Below, piece after piece: positions 20,960 to 33,053 of a DNA stretch of 64,000 bases; positions within the stretch are counted from its first letter, which is position 1; every line of letters begins with the position of its first letter. The notes under the pieces are model-generated. The model was not told the origin of the DNA, did not search any database, and saw only the letters and a list, made by a program, of their open reading frames with translations. The stretch comes from Thelephora terrestris (taxonomy: Eukaryota; Basidiomycota; Agaricomycetes; Thelephorales; Thelephoraceae), in the NCBI GenBank assembly GCA_015956445.1, contig WIUZ02000011.1, forward strand, positions 1,265,501-1,329,500, read 5' to 3'. Made by a program: the position numbers and the translations under genes.

Positions 20960-22039
20960 ATGGACCCAAGAAGAGCCCGTGACCCACGGTTGGCGCGTGC
21001 CCAGCAACAACGGCAAGCCTCCGACTCCCCTGCACCACCTGCCATTCCTCCGCACGTCAAGTCCCAGCAACAACCACAGCCTATAGAGAATGACACGCCA
21101 CCGTATCCCACACCGACACCTCCCCATCCTTTTTTACAAGCTACTTCAGAGCTAGACGCGATACCTGGATTGGACCTTCCACCCCAGACGTATAAGCCAA
21201 GACCATTGTTCTGCGTCGTATGTGCCAGCAACCAGGTGCTTCTCCTCTGAATATCACCGCGTTTAGCCGCTGAGGTATGATTGTAGAACCGTTCAATGGA
21301 GGGCCACAATGTTTTATCGTGGGTTCTCCTTGTCAGTCCGGTCCTGCAATTTCTGATGAAGTGACAGTAAGGCCGGCTACCGAGTAATCTCCGCAGGTAC
21401 TGGGTCTGCTGTACGGTTGCCTGGTCCTTCGATAGATAAGCCAAATATCTACCCCTTTGGGACACCATACCACGACATCTACGAGGAGTTGAATGCCAAA
21501 GATCCACGACTGTATGTGCAAGAAGTATAACTTATTCAGGTTTGATCACTCATTCTCGTTGCAGGTACTCTGCCAGTGGCTTGTTGCAGATGCTCGACCG
21601 GAATAGGAGGATCAAACTTGCACCTGAGCGATGGCAAGAGAGTAAACAAGTTGCTGATATCGTTATCACCTGCGAGGAGCGGTGTTACGATGCCGTTTGC
21701 GATGGTGAGTTTCATATGTTTGATCTAAGACTTGAGTTCTCACAAAATTCTCACAAAACCCACCAGATTTGTTGAATCGTGGCGGGGAGTTCAACAAACC
21801 GGTACATATTATCAACATCGACATCAAGGATAACCACGAGGAAGCATTAATTGCTGGGCGAGCGATGCTCGATCTTGCTGCAGCGGTTAGTTTATTCTTT
21901 GCATAACGCGGGCTCGCACAGGCTCACTTGTTCACAGATTGAGGCTTCTGAAGATATCGACGAAGATATTGATAGGATTCTGCGGGTTCACCAAGATACA
22001 CATCCCCATAATATTCTGCATTGTGTCGCCTACTACTAG
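20960..22039 (+). CDS. SSU72: Ssu72, RNA polymerase II CTD Ser5 phosphatase
   Basis: Start at 20960 ([17 protein letters not shown]); exon 1 ends at 21235. The N-terminal ~75 residues are a Pro/Gln-rich extension that is longer than in yeast. The catalytic P-loop C-x5-R reads CASNQNRS and is split by the first intron between Q and N. It is followed by 'MEGHNVLS', '[19 protein letters not shown]' and '[19 protein letters not shown]'. Then come '[19 protein letters not shown]', '[18 protein letters not shown]' and a conserved tail ([15 protein letters not shown]... ILHCVAYY). Five introns of about 50-60 nt fit. The enzyme removes phosphate from Ser5 of the Pol II CTD and works in the cleavage/polyadenylation factor. 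All key residues are present. Confidence 0.95.
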
Positions 22040-22231
22040 ATTGCATTAACCACTGTACGCAATAACATTGTATCACCTTCCCGCCAGCCTATCCCCAGCA
22101 CCTCTCGATCGAGCGTCTGCCGTTCGTGGAGTCCGATATCACGTGTCATTAAACCCACCTTCAAGACTTTGCGGATTAAATGAGGGCTTCCTTTAAAGCC
22201 GCATTCACCATCCACATCGCGACTCTCTACG

Positions 22232-23588
22232 ATGCCTGGTGACTCTGTGATCCATTCTTTGGCTGGTGCCGCGGGAGGCATTGTTGCGATGACTGCCACA
22301 TAGTCAGTCACCTCTTCTGTGCCTGCGTGGACTAAGTCCCGAACGTTAACCTTTCGCCGGTGTGGTAGTCCTTTAATTTTTCTATCGACCAGAGCCGCTG
22401 TAGAGACCAAGAACGAGAACAAGGTGATGATGTCATTCCGCTTACCCGAAAGTTCTCACCGGCGAACATCGGGGGTAGACCACATACGAAGCTGTCAAGG
22501 ATATCGTCAAACGCGAGGGGGTTCTTGGGTTGTACAGCGGTCTCGGCTCGAGTTTGTGGGGAATCGCTGTCACGAATGGGTAGGGCGAGCCGGTCGGTGC
22601 CAAACATTCTCGACTGAACCTCTCTGTAGCGTTTACTACTATTTCTACGAGCGGACGAGGGGCATCGTACTATCGTCAAGGAGTGGCAGCAAAGGGTTAA
22701 GTACTCTCGAGTCCATGGTTACGGGCTTGATTGCTGGTACGAGTGCATCTATGATTTCACCTGAGGGACCGATTTGACATGGACAGGTTCTGCAACCTCA
22801 ATCATCAGCAACCCTATCTGGGTTGTCCAGACGACCCAGGCGGTCCAGGGTATGAAGGAACCGACCGAGTCATCCTTGCCCGCATCCGCCCCCGGAAAAG
22901 TTCGGACCTTGTCTATCCTTCAAACTGTTCAACACATACTCGCTACTGATGGCCTCCTTGGCTTTATGCGCGGAATTGGCCCAGCGTTGGTGCTCGTTAT
23001 CAACCCGGTGATCCAGTATACCGTCTTCGAACAGCTTAAGAATGTGCTCGTAATGCGGCGGACTGCCGCGTCGCGTGCGACTGGAGGAGCTGTCGCCGCT
23101 GCGGTTTTAACCGATCTGGACTTTTTCTTGCTTGGAGCAATCTCAAAATTCAGTGAGCGATATTTCCCGAGCGAGTCAAGGGACCCTCACTGAACCCTCA
23201 AAGTTGCAACTGGGTCGACGTACCCGTATATGTAAGTCGTGGGGAATAGAGTTGAACCCGACTCCTCAATCCAACCCCCAGTGTCGTAAAGAGTAGGCTT
23301 CAAGCGGGCCATGCCAAGTACGAGTCCGCGATCGATGGCATTCTCTCCATTATAAAGAACGAGGGGATTGCAGGAGTCTACAAAGGTGTAGGAAATAAAC
23401 TCATTCAGAGTGTTCTTACGGCCGCCATCTTGTTCGTGGGGCAGAAGAAGATATACGAGGTGATTAAGAAGGTAAGCGTTCCGTTTTATAGCGCAGCTGG
23501 AAGTTGTTGTTGGTGCATTGGGCTGACCTCGCTTGAATCTCAGGTTTTAACGACGGTGCCTCTAAAGAAAGTCAAGAAAGTCAATTAG
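22232..23588 (+). CDS. Peroxisomal adenine nucleotide carrier (PMP47/ANT1 type)
   Basis: Start at 22232 (MPGDSVIHSLAGAAGGIVAM). Splicing over about six introns yields three mitochondrial-carrier repeats. The signatures are 'ATYPLIFLSTRAAVE' (degenerate), 'SNPIWVVQTTQAVQ' and 'STYPYIVVKSRLQAG'. Other family blocks are 'VKREGVLGLYSGLGSSLWG', 'YYYFYERTRG' and 'NEGIAGVYKGVGNKLIQS'. The SNPIWVV form of repeat 2 is typical of Pmp47/Ant1 and SLC25A17 rather than mitochondrial ATP carriers. It ends in a basic tail (VPLKKVKKVN). The role would be exchange of ATP for AMP across the peroxisome membrane for fatty-acid activation. The first intron has a GTCAGT donor within the codon for the Tyr of TATYPL. 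A related cofactor carrier is the main alternative. Confidence 0.85.
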
Positions 23589-23691
23589 AATAGTAATAAT
23601 GTAACCCATATCATCCCGTCGCTTCATCAACATATGTCGGAGCATTATTGTGGCGAACTCAGGCAGTTTACATAGTTGAGTGCCGTTCCGT

Positions 23692-23707
23692 GCGCGCGAT
23701 CGCGCGC
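23692..23707. promoter_or_regulatory. Perfect 16-bp CG-rich palindrome upstream of RPA190
   Basis: The sequence GCGCGCGATCGCGCGC is its own reverse complement and ends 130 bp before the RPA190 start codon. It is a candidate site for a dimeric regulator or a CpG-rich core promoter element. No known factor can be assigned from sequence alone. Confidence 0.35.
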
Positions 23708-23837
23708 CTCTCCTCGATCAATTCTTTCCGTCCGAAAATTTGGGTCTGGTCGAGGTCCCGCACGACGGTCACGCTACCCCGCCTCGAAACCGCCCGGTAT
23801 ACGCGAGATTAGCCTGAGAGGCAAATAGCGCGACATC

Positions 23838-26800
23838 ATGAATATCTCTCACTCTATTCCATCCACAGTCCAAAGTGTATCCTTCTCCTTCTTGACCGCG
23901 GAGGATATTCGTCGCATCTCCGTGAGGCAGATCGTCAACCCGACTCTCCTGGATGATCTCAATCGCCCGAACTTAGGGGGATTATATGACCCCGCGCTTG
24001 GTCCGAGTGACCGTAATGACTTGTACGTGGTGGACACCTGCCGTGGTTGGCCACTGCAGATTACTCAATTTAACAAACACTTGGATTCTGATAGGTGCAA
24101 ATCCTGTCACGCGAGTTACGATTCATGTCCTGGACACTTTGGCCATATAGAGCTCCCGGCACCCGTCTTCCATCCGCTTTTCATGGTCAACATGTTCAAC
24201 CTTCTCCGGGCGACCTGCTTATTCTGCCACCACTTCAAGTTGAAAACGGTAGAAGTAAGCATGCGCTGTCAAACGCAACCCTGACGTGAGATGACATTCA
24301 GTTCTCCAGGTTGCGAAATTTGTCGCCAAGCTCCGCCTTCTCGAACGTGGTTTGCTGATTGCGGCAGAGAAGGTCGACGAGATGCAGTTGCACAAGGCGA
24401 AAGACGAAGAGTCCGCTGAAGAAGCTAAGGACGAAGTCGCCCTGAACGTCCAACGAATCAATGACTACGTTGAGACGGCCTTCAAGGTACACGGTAAAGG
24501 ATCTCGGGATGCATACAAGAACGAGCTCGTGTTCCAAACGAGGAAAGAGGTTATCACCGAGTTTCTGAAATACACTATGCTCAAGAAGTGTGCGAATTGC
24601 TCTGCGTGCGTTGATAATTTCTTTTCACGCCTTCAAAACCGTAAACTGATGGTACCGTTGCTCGCCCGATCTAGTTTTGGTTACACCTTTCGAAAGGAGG
24701 GCCACACGAAGATCATCGAATATGATTTGACGAGGAAACAGAAGGACATTCACGCCGTGCTCGAGATTCGGAGACCCGATGTCCTTTCTTCAATACCGAC
24801 AAAGCATTCAAATGGACAGGGACCCAGCCAGGACGATGCTGATGTCGAGATGTCTGACGTGGAGTCGGAACGTGGGGAGCCGATGATTTCAGATGAAGAA
24901 CAGGAGGAAGCACGGAATGACCAACCGGCGAAGTCTGCTAGTGGGAAGATCAAAGGCGCTCGAGGCAGGAACGAGCGCGTTGTGGCTCCCGAGGAAGTTC
25001 GCGCACACCTGAGACGACTGTACGCCAATGAGGCTGTGATGTGTTCACTTCTATTTGGCCGCCACGGTCCATTCGCGAAACTCACCAAGGAGGGTTATTC
25101 TCTGGCTTCTGCGGACATGTTCTTCATGGAGGTTATTCCTGTCACTCCAACACGATTCCGACCACCTGCAAAGCTCGGTGATACCCTCTTTGAACACCCG
25201 CAAAACGAATTGTTGACGAGAATGCTGAACACTTCATATCGGCTACGAGATCTTAACGTGGAGCTCAACGCTGTTTCTGCGAAGAGTGCCGAGCACGACG
25301 AGGGTGTTAGGCGGTCTGTCCTGCAAAACCTCCTGAATACTCTTGTACAGCTCCAGGTCGACATCAACAGCTTCATTGATAGCAGCAAGAACCCCCAACC
25401 CGTTCGGCAAGGAATGCTTCCTCCTGCCGGTGTGAAGCAGGGGCTTGAAAAGAAGGAGGGTTTGTTCCGGAAGAATATGATGGTATGCCCTCCTTTCGCC
25501 TTGACTTGGGAGTAGCTCTGATTTTGCATTTCGTACAGGGTAAACGAGTCAACTACGCCGCTCGTTCGGTCATTTCGCCAGATGTTAACATCGAACCGAA
25601 CGAAATTGGAGTACCCCCGGTTTTTGCTCGAAAACTAACATATCCCGAGCCTGTCATACCTGCAAACCTGGAGAAGCTACGGCAAGCTGTCATCAACGGA
25701 CCAGATCACTATCCCGGAGCGAAGATGATTGAGTACGAAGACGGTCGACTGCAATCACTTGTGAGAAAGCAATTTCACGCCAGTTGAGCATCATCGAAAA
25801 CGATATTTTTCCAGGACAAACTCAGCAGGGATCAACGAAAGGCACTCGCAAACACGCTTCTCACCGTTTCAGAGAGCGCCAGTGGTGGTACCCCTGGGTC
25901 GTTCATCCCCAAGGGAGCCGTGAACAAAAAGGTGTATCGTCATCTAGAGGATGGGGACCTTCTTATTCTCAATCGACAGCCCACCCTGCACAAACCGAGT
26001 ATGATGTGCCATAAAGCGAGGGTTTTACTTGGAGAGAAAACTATTCGGATGCACTATGCTAATTGGTGAGCGCATTTCTGTGCTCTTCTAACCCTCCGGT
26101 CCTAACTAAAATTTACCCAGTAATTCTTATAATGGTGCGTGAGGCTGCGCGTAGTGTGAACATTGTTCCTCGCTGAAGACTTTTACGCAGCCGATTTTGA
26201 TGGTGATGGTCAGTGCACCATTTGCGATCTCGTCTCGCATGAATAGTAACCTCCCCTGCCTCCCAGAGATGAACATTCATTTCCCACGTGAGCGCCCTTC
26301 TGGCTGTCTGCATATCATCACCTAACTGTCATTAGAGAACCAGATTGCGCGAGCTGAGGCTCGGTTTATTGCTGATACCGACAATCAGTACCTTGTGCCA
26401 ACATCGGGAAAGCCTCTTCGTGGTCTTATCCAGGATCACGTTGTCGCCGGCGTTTGGATGACAAACCGTGACGCGTTCTTCAGGCGAGAGGAGTACTTCC
26501 AGCTCCTATATGGCGCCCTCAGACTCGAGGAGGATCATGCACACCACAGCGGATTACTTGTCACCTTGCCCCCTGCGATCGTCAAACCTCGTGTATTGTG
26601 GACGGGGAAACAGATTGTAGGAACGAGGCTATCAGGTTTCTGGGACATTCTAACTCCTTATAGATTTCTACGGTCATGAAGAACATCACCCCTCCCAACG
26701 CCGAGGGTCTCAATTTGAACGCCAAAACCAAGGTTCCTGGAACGCTTTGGGGAAATGGATCCGGGGAAGATAAGGTGGTCTTCATGGACGGAGAATTGCT

Positions 26801-29772
26801 CTGCGGTATCTTGGACAAGTCCGCTTTCGGTGCCTCTGACTACGGTCTCGTTCACTCTGTCTACGAGGTGTACGGTGCAGAAATTGCCGGGAAACTCCTT
26901 GGGATCCTCAGCCGGCTCTTCACGAAGTTCTTACAACACCGTGCTTTCACCTGTCGAATGGACGATCTTGCCTTGACCCCAGAAGGAAATTCTAGAAGGC
27001 GGGAACTCCTGATTCGCGGCGCAGGGTTCGGTACTGAAGCTGCTGTCGAGAACTTCCCTTCGTTGGCTGGGGTACAGGAGAAAAAACGTGGCCCGGCTCT
27101 CAAAGAGTTGTTAGAGGAGGTCCTCCGAGACGACAATAAGATGGCTGGCTTGGATATGACCGTCAAGAAGAAGATGGCCGGTTTGACTAAATCTATCGCC
27201 GATGCTGTAATGCCCCACGGTCTTCTCAGGCAATTCCCCCACAACCACATGCAGGCGATGACACAGTCCGGTGCCAAGGGTAGCGCCGTTAATGCTCAAC
27301 AGATCTCATGTGCCCTGGGCCAGCAGGAGCTCGAGGGTCGCCGGGTACCCGTCATGGTCAGTGGGAAGACGCTCCCTTCTTTCAAGCCGTTTGAGACTAA
27401 GGCGATCGCGGGTGGATACGTCGCGAGTCGGTTCTTGACTGGGGTCAAGCCTCAAGAGTTCTTCTTCCACTGTATGGCAGGGCGAGAGGGTCTCATTGAT
27501 ACTGCCGTTAAAACTTCGCGTTCCGGATACCTCCAACGATGTCTTATCAAACACCTTGAGGGTATACGCGTTCACTACGACCACACCGTTCGTGGGAGCG
27601 ACTCCTCGGTTTTACAGTTCCATTACGGTGGCGACTCTTTGGACGTCACGAAACAGAAACACCTTACTCAATTCGAGTTCATGGTCCAGAACCAGGTATC
27701 GTTCGTGGAAAGGTATAAACCCAAAAATGCCGTCGGTCTCGTTGACGATCAAGAAGCGACGAAGTATATGAAGAAGGTGATCAGGAGGTCTACCGAGCGG
27801 GAGGGGGTATCGAGGAAGTCAAAGAGGGATGCCTTTGACCCCGCTTTGACCAAGTACAGTCCGAGCGCATATCTAGGTGCAACTTCGGAGAAGTTCGCGG
27901 AGATGGTGAACGAGTATATCAAGGCGAACCCTCACGGTTTGTTGAAGCAAAAAGACGAGGAAGCCACCCTACCAAAAGTCAAGCGAAAAGCGAAGCATGG
28001 CCTAATGAAGAGAACGCAGTTCCAGGCGTTGATGAATGTCAAGTACATGAGGAGTCTCATCGAGCCCGGTGAGGCTGTGGGATTACTCGCATCACAAGGG
28101 TAAGGATGACAACATTGATACCACAACATCTGACCGACCGCTTCTGATCGCAGTGTCGGAGAACCTTCGACCCAGATGACGTTGAACACTTTCCACTTTG
28201 CCGGTACGTCCGCTGAAGCGTGGCTCGAATAAGTTCTGAACTCCGAGACAGGACACGGTGCTGCTAACGTCACCCTTGGTATTCCACGCCTGCGAGAGAT
28301 CGTGATGACCGCATCCACAAAGCCGAAAACTCCGTCAATGCGAATCACAGTACGCCCCGGTCATGACGCGGAGAGGATCAAAAAGTTCTGCAGGGTAGCA
28401 AGCCGCCTGACACTCTCACAAGTTGTCGAGTCGGTGATTGTTACGGAGAAGCTTGTCGCGGAACAGGGTCAGAGGAATAAAATCTTCTCCATCCGCATCA
28501 ACTTCTTCCCTGAAGAAGAGTATCGGGCGGAGTACGATATCACCCCGGCTGAGATAAAGAAGTCCTTCGGAATCAAGTTTGCGCAGGTTATGAAGAAAGA
28601 GATTCAGACAGAGCGGAAGAAGTTGGATGCGGATCTAAGGAACCAGGTATCTGCTCTGGGAAAGGGTAGGGCAGAGAGGGAACCAAGGGGTGGTAGAGGC
28701 GTTGCAGGTGGAGAGGACGACGATGATGGGCCGGCTGTTCCAGCGGATGATGGTGCTAGTGAAGTCGGGGATGGGGACGCTGAAACCGCGAAAAGAGCGA
28801 GGCAGCATGCAGAGCACATTTCATACGAGTCGGATGAAGAGAGCGATGAAGAGGTGGACGATGAGGCTATCGAGGCTACCCACGCTGAACCGGAGAAGAA
28901 GGAAGTGGAAGGAGATGGGGGTGAACCCAAGTCCAAAGTACCAAACACCGTCGAACAGTTGTTCTTCCTCAACTTGCCTGTCGCCTCGTCTTTCAAATTC
29001 ACGGCGAAACAGTGTACGATACAGCTGACGGTAAGCTGTATCCACCGGAATGTTCAGAGATGTTACTCACAACCCTCGTCAAGTTCGGTGCGGATATGCC
29101 GAAGTTGTTGCTCGTCGGATTGGTGGAACGGACTTGCGCGAAGACAGTTGTGAGGGAGATTCCCGGGATTGTGGATTGTTTCCAGCTCGCGGGAGACGAT
29201 AACAGCGGAAAGATCATGGTGAGATCACCTGATCGTACCTTTTGAGCCACAGGTTTCTCATCACCTTATCTTCGCAGCTATCCACGAACGGCTCGAACAT
29301 CTCCGGTCTTTGGGAATTCTCCTCTTCCGGGGATCCGCTCATCGACGTCGATGATATCTATACGAACCATATCGACGAGATCTTGCGGACGTACGGTGTG
29401 GAGGCTGCCCGTACGGCCATTGTGAAGGAGATGAGCGCCGTCTTCGGGGTCTATAATATCGATGTAAATATTCGCCACCTCGAGCTCATCGCGGACTACA
29501 TGGTGCGCTTTCCTCTACCTTTGACTTTCATCGAGCTGACTGCGTTCCAGACGTTCGAAGGTGGTTATAAACCGTTCAACCGTCGCGGTATCTCGACAAA
29601 TCCATCACCCCTCCTGAAGGCGTCGTATGAGACGACAGCCGCGTTCTTATCCGATGCCGCTCTCCACGGGGACTTTGACGACCTCACGACGCCTTCGGGA
29701 AATATCGTTCTTGGTAGACTCAGTCGCGCGGGCACAGGTGTTTTCGACATTGTAACGAAAGTGGAATATTAG
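23838..29772 (+). CDS. RPA190: DNA-directed RNA polymerase I largest subunit (A190)
   Basis: Start at 23838, stop TAG at 29770-29772. The clamp zinc site is seen ([20 protein letters not shown], then CLFCHHF). Further on are '[14 protein letters not shown]', '[13 protein letters not shown]', the catalytic metal loop NADFDGDEMNIHFP (residues split over three micro-exons), the bridge-helix region '[19 protein letters not shown]' with '[14 protein letters not shown]', '[12 protein letters not shown]', and a C-terminal end '[10 protein letters not shown]'. An acidic insert at about 28,720-28,930 and the lack of a heptad CTD mark Pol I rather than Pol II or III. The product, of about 1,650 residues, forms the active centre for rRNA synthesis in the nucleolus. 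At least twelve exons. One intron near 29,032-29,084 joins 'AKQCTIQLT' to '[10 protein letters not shown]'. Confidence 0.95.
26066..26335 (+). other. RPA190: Intron/micro-exon array across the RPA190 active site
   Basis: Introns at 26066-26120, 26135-26190, 26209-26266 and 26288-26335 (55, 56, 58 and 48 nt) flank exons 26121-26134 (14 nt), 26191-26208 (18 nt) and 26267-26287 (21 nt). All have GT donors and AG acceptors. Joined, they give the invariant run ANCNSYNADFDGDEMNIH without a gap, continuing into [11 protein letters not shown]. The phases are mutually compatible. Confidence 0.9.
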
Positions 29773-29897
29773 ATTGCGTGACGGATGTCACAAACGCGAC
29801 TGCGTTACGGGACGCGATTAGCTTCCGTCTGTTCGCAACTTCCAACTTCCCCGTCACTCCTATCAACACACCTCCCACAGACTATCCGTACTACATA

Positions 29898-30761
29898 ATG
29901 GCCCCTCGACCTGGCCCCTTGCGCGAATTGCCTCTCGAACAGTTCGTTGCCGCTCCGTTCACACCTATTCCTACCACCCCACGACGAGCACATAAGCGCT
30001 CCATCTCTCCCGGGACGCCCAACTTGTTCAGCCCAACCAAGAGACGCATCTTGGCACAGGAAGGCGTTTTTTCTCCTGAGAAGACGATCAAGAGCTCCAT
30101 CGTCCCATCTGGCCGCGTTTTAACCATCCATGGCGTTCTGAGGACAAGTCCGGCACGCAAGCTGGACTTCGGTCAGTTGCCGCAAACCGATGGCAAAGTT
30201 ACGTCGACATCACATCTCCTCGACAATTGCTTTATGGAGCCCACTCCGGAACACATCCCTCCGCCGGGTCAGCACGATCGCGATCACCCGTCAATTCCAA
30301 TCTTCAGTGCATTCCTGCCCCAACCATTTCCTATCTCATCTTCGCCGTCAAATCATTCGGCAAACATCCACTACCCAGGTTTTGATGTCTGGACAGACCG
30401 CGACCCCTCCTCCTCTTTCCTCCTCAGCCATTCTTCGTCTGGCGTCTTCCACGCCTCAGATGAGGAGAAGGCAAACTCACACGACGACAAGGAGAACGTA
30501 CACCCGAAGACAAAATGGCGAACTGGCTTGTCCAAGCGGATGAAAAAGGTCTCCTTTGTGTCTCCCGAGCAACCGCGACGTCCAAATACCCCCAAGATAC
30601 CCTTTACACCTCTCAACGCCCGGAGTTCCCTCGCGGCGCGCCTGCCGTGCCAATTAACGCCGGGGAAGGCCCTGAAGATCGACAACGACGAGTTAAAGAG
30701 GAGAAAGGAGTGGCTAGCAATGGAATTGGACGGAGATGAGAGTTCAGATGATGATCTTTGA
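29898..30761 (+). CDS. Unknown protein with CDK sites and a KEN box
   Basis: The frame is open from 29778, but the ATG at 29898 (MAPRPGPLRELPLEQF) is favoured, since the region before it is the 3' flank of RPA190. From there it is 287 residues, without introns, and predicted to be disordered. It has five full CDK consensus sites S/T-P-x-K/R (TPRR, SPTK, SPEK, SPAR, TPGK) and further SP/TP pairs. It also has a KEN motif in acidic context (DDKENVHPK), and an RSSLAARL stretch that could act as a D-box. The C-terminus is acidic (ELDGDESSDDDL). These features suggest a mitotic CDK substrate destroyed by APC/C. I do not recognise a family. It lies between RPA190 and DSN1 on the same strand. Confidence 0.65.
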   Translation: MAPRPGPLRELPLEQFVAAPFTPIPTTPRRAHKRSISPGTPNLFSPTKRRILAQEGVFSPEKTIKSSIVPSGRVLTIHGVLRTSPARKLDFGQLPQTDGKVTSTSHLLDNCFMEPTPEHIPPPGQHDRDHPSIPIFSAFLPQPFPISSSPSNHSANIHYPGFDVWTDRDPSSSFLLSHSSSGVFHASDEEKANSHDDKENVHPKTKWRTGLSKRMKKVSFVSPEQPRRPNTPKIPFTPLNARSSLAARLPCQLTPGKALKIDNDELKRRKEWLAMELDGDESSDDDL

Positions 30762-31040
30762 CGAAAATGGCTCTAATAGACAGAGAAGCGGACAGACTAC
30801 CCTGTATAATCATCACTCTCTTTGTAAACACATTTCTACGCTGTAACTTAAACATCCTACAATTTGACAAAGCGACCTTGGCGAGTTGTTGACCTCCACG
30901 TGACCAGAAATTCGGTCTCCGCCCGAAAGAGTTGAAACTTCACGGCCACCACTTCCGGGGAGAGGCAAACACGGTCGCCGGCAGCTCAGACGCGTCCGCT
31001 TCCTCCGACTCCGCCTTAGATCGCGTTCACCCAGGGGCGT

Positions 31041-33053
31041 ATGATCAAGGCCATCACCATCCTCGAAACCTCTATGGTGGCCCCTACTCCCGGCAAACGG
31101 AAAACTCCTGACGATGACAACCCTTTGAACGCGGTCATAAAGAAACGAAGAGAGGTGAGCGTCTGCCCAAAACCGCAATCTTCGTCTTTCGTGTTTATTT
31201 TTCTTTCACAGGCAGCTACCAAGGCACATGCATCAAACCAACAGAAACGTGGGTCGCAGATCAAGCGAACGCACGAAATGAAAGGCTGATCGCTGTGTGG
31301 TATGTAGTCCTCAATGGTGGTGATGAAGAAGGCGGTAGCCTCGTTATTTTGCGAGCAGATTCGTCCACAGACAAGACGAGCAGTCAAGAGCCCCCTTCCA
31401 TCCATCCCCCTTCTCGAACCCGGTCACTATCTGTCTCGAGCCAGGTCCCAGGTCCTCCTGTTAAACGATTCAAATCCCTTGCCTCGGTACCCTCATCTTC
31501 GAACCGGAAACCGCTGAGCTCTTCCCGAAGCATCCGAGATGAAAGAGATGCAGAGGAGGACGTGAGACGAATGGAGTCTGAGACTGACCAATTGCGACGG
31601 AAGTCTCGTGCTTCCGAGGGTACAGTTGGTTTCGCAGACCCCCCTTTCCCGTTGCAGGCGGCTGGTATAACAAGAAGGACGACTCCTGGATACTCAGACT
31701 CAACACAACCCGTCAATGTTCAGGAGACTCCAAAGCAGGATCGGAACAAGACTTTGCGGGAGCACGGTAGCGTGAATGGACGGAGGAGTTCGTCTGGTTC
31801 GCGGGGGAAGCGGGTGAGCACTTCGTACAAGACCACCGGCATCATTGGTGCGTTGCGTTCCCGTCTTGGATTACTGAACAGATGTTCTGAAATGCCTTCC
31901 AAAAGCCCAACCGCACAGCTCTGTGTCGGATTTCACACTTTACAAACACATCGATCCCGAAGTGCCTGAATCACAACGAGCGAGACAACTTCTCGTATGG
32001 TCTGCGCACAGAGCCTCATCCAGTACAACGCATTCGACTCAGCAAGGGAAAGACCCACCTCTAAAACTCAATTCTGAAGGGGCGAAGATACTTCGACAAG
32101 TCCAGGAGCACACCATAAAGAAGCTTGTCGACAAATTGGTCGACACAAGCGTTTACGGTGATGACCCAAGCACAAGCTCGTCGACCCAGTTGAGGGCAAA
32201 CGAACAGAATGTGATGAATCGGGGTAGGGAGGAAAAGTTCCTGGCTCGGATCGACCGGTATGTCCACGTCGTGGACCGAGTTTACGTGCATGGTGGCTAA
32301 TACACCCTGCAGAGCGAAAGCAGAAGATCAGGCATGGGTGGAGGTTTCCCAGTTTTACAACTCCTACAAAGAAAATTCAGAGAGTGCGCTAAAACGACGA
32401 CCACCGGTATCGGCCAAGGCGAAAGGCAAGCAGCGGGCTACCGACGCTGAGATATGGGCCACAATGGGTCGCGAACTACCTCTGCAATTTCAGGGTCATA
32501 AAGGCGTGGATATGGCGCTGCGGCTGATTGAAGAAGTGTCGACTTCCGCGGGCTCCAGCACCAAATTGAAGGAAAGGTTAGCCAGCATGGAATTGAAGGT
32601 GCGTCTCATCCGATCTGGTCCTATTTTTTCCCTCAAATATACTGTGTGCAGCTGGAAGCCCTCAACGGGCGGTCTCGAGCGGCGCTGAAATGCACGCGTA
32701 CGATTGAGGATGAATTGGATCGACGTTTTGCGGATCTCAACATTGCTATCACTTCGACGAATGTTCTGCCGCCGATACCCAGCGACACCCTCCCTCCCAG
32801 ACTACTGCATATACCCCACGGTCCCAACCCACACCCGATCACGACTGATCCGCAAGACGTCCTACGCGCGTTGTCAAGAATTGATATGCAGCGGCCGCCC
32901 GCTCAAGTCGGAGACTCCGCACGACGAGCTGCGAGGGAGGCGCAACGGGCCAACGAGTCATCGAACATCGAGAGGAAGTTGACCGGAGTACCAAATACGC
33001 CTCGAAAGGCGCCCGGGACACCAAGGAGAGCGGGGACGCCTGGAAGGCGTTGA
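31041..33053 (+). CDS. DSN1: Kinetochore protein Dsn1/Mis13 (MIND/Mis12 complex)
   Basis: Start at 31041 (or the in-frame ATG at 31074, MVAPTPGKRKTPDDD). The N-terminal third is a Ser/Pro-rich basic region. The family core begins with 'SRGKRVSTSYKTTGII' joined by an intron to 'AQPHSSVSDFTLYKHIDP' and 'VPESQRARQLLVWSAHRA', the classic Dsn1/Mis13 block. A helical region follows (KILRQVQEHTIKKLVDKLVD; FLARIDR) and then a coiled-coil C-terminus (TIEDELDRRFADLNIAI), ending in a basic tail with TP motifs (TPRKAPGTPRRAGTPGRR). Dsn1 links the inner kinetochore (CENP-C, CENP-T) to the Ndc80 complex. The basic KRR/KRV context before the conserved block is where Aurora B sites lie in other species. Introns near 31,154, 31,246, 31,851, 32,258 and 32,597. 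Confidence 0.9.

Noticed and set aside
29778-29897. Upstream ATG for the gene after RPA190
   Set aside because: It begins only six bases after the RPA190 stop, and the sequence reads like a 3' flank. The ATG at 29898 is more likely.
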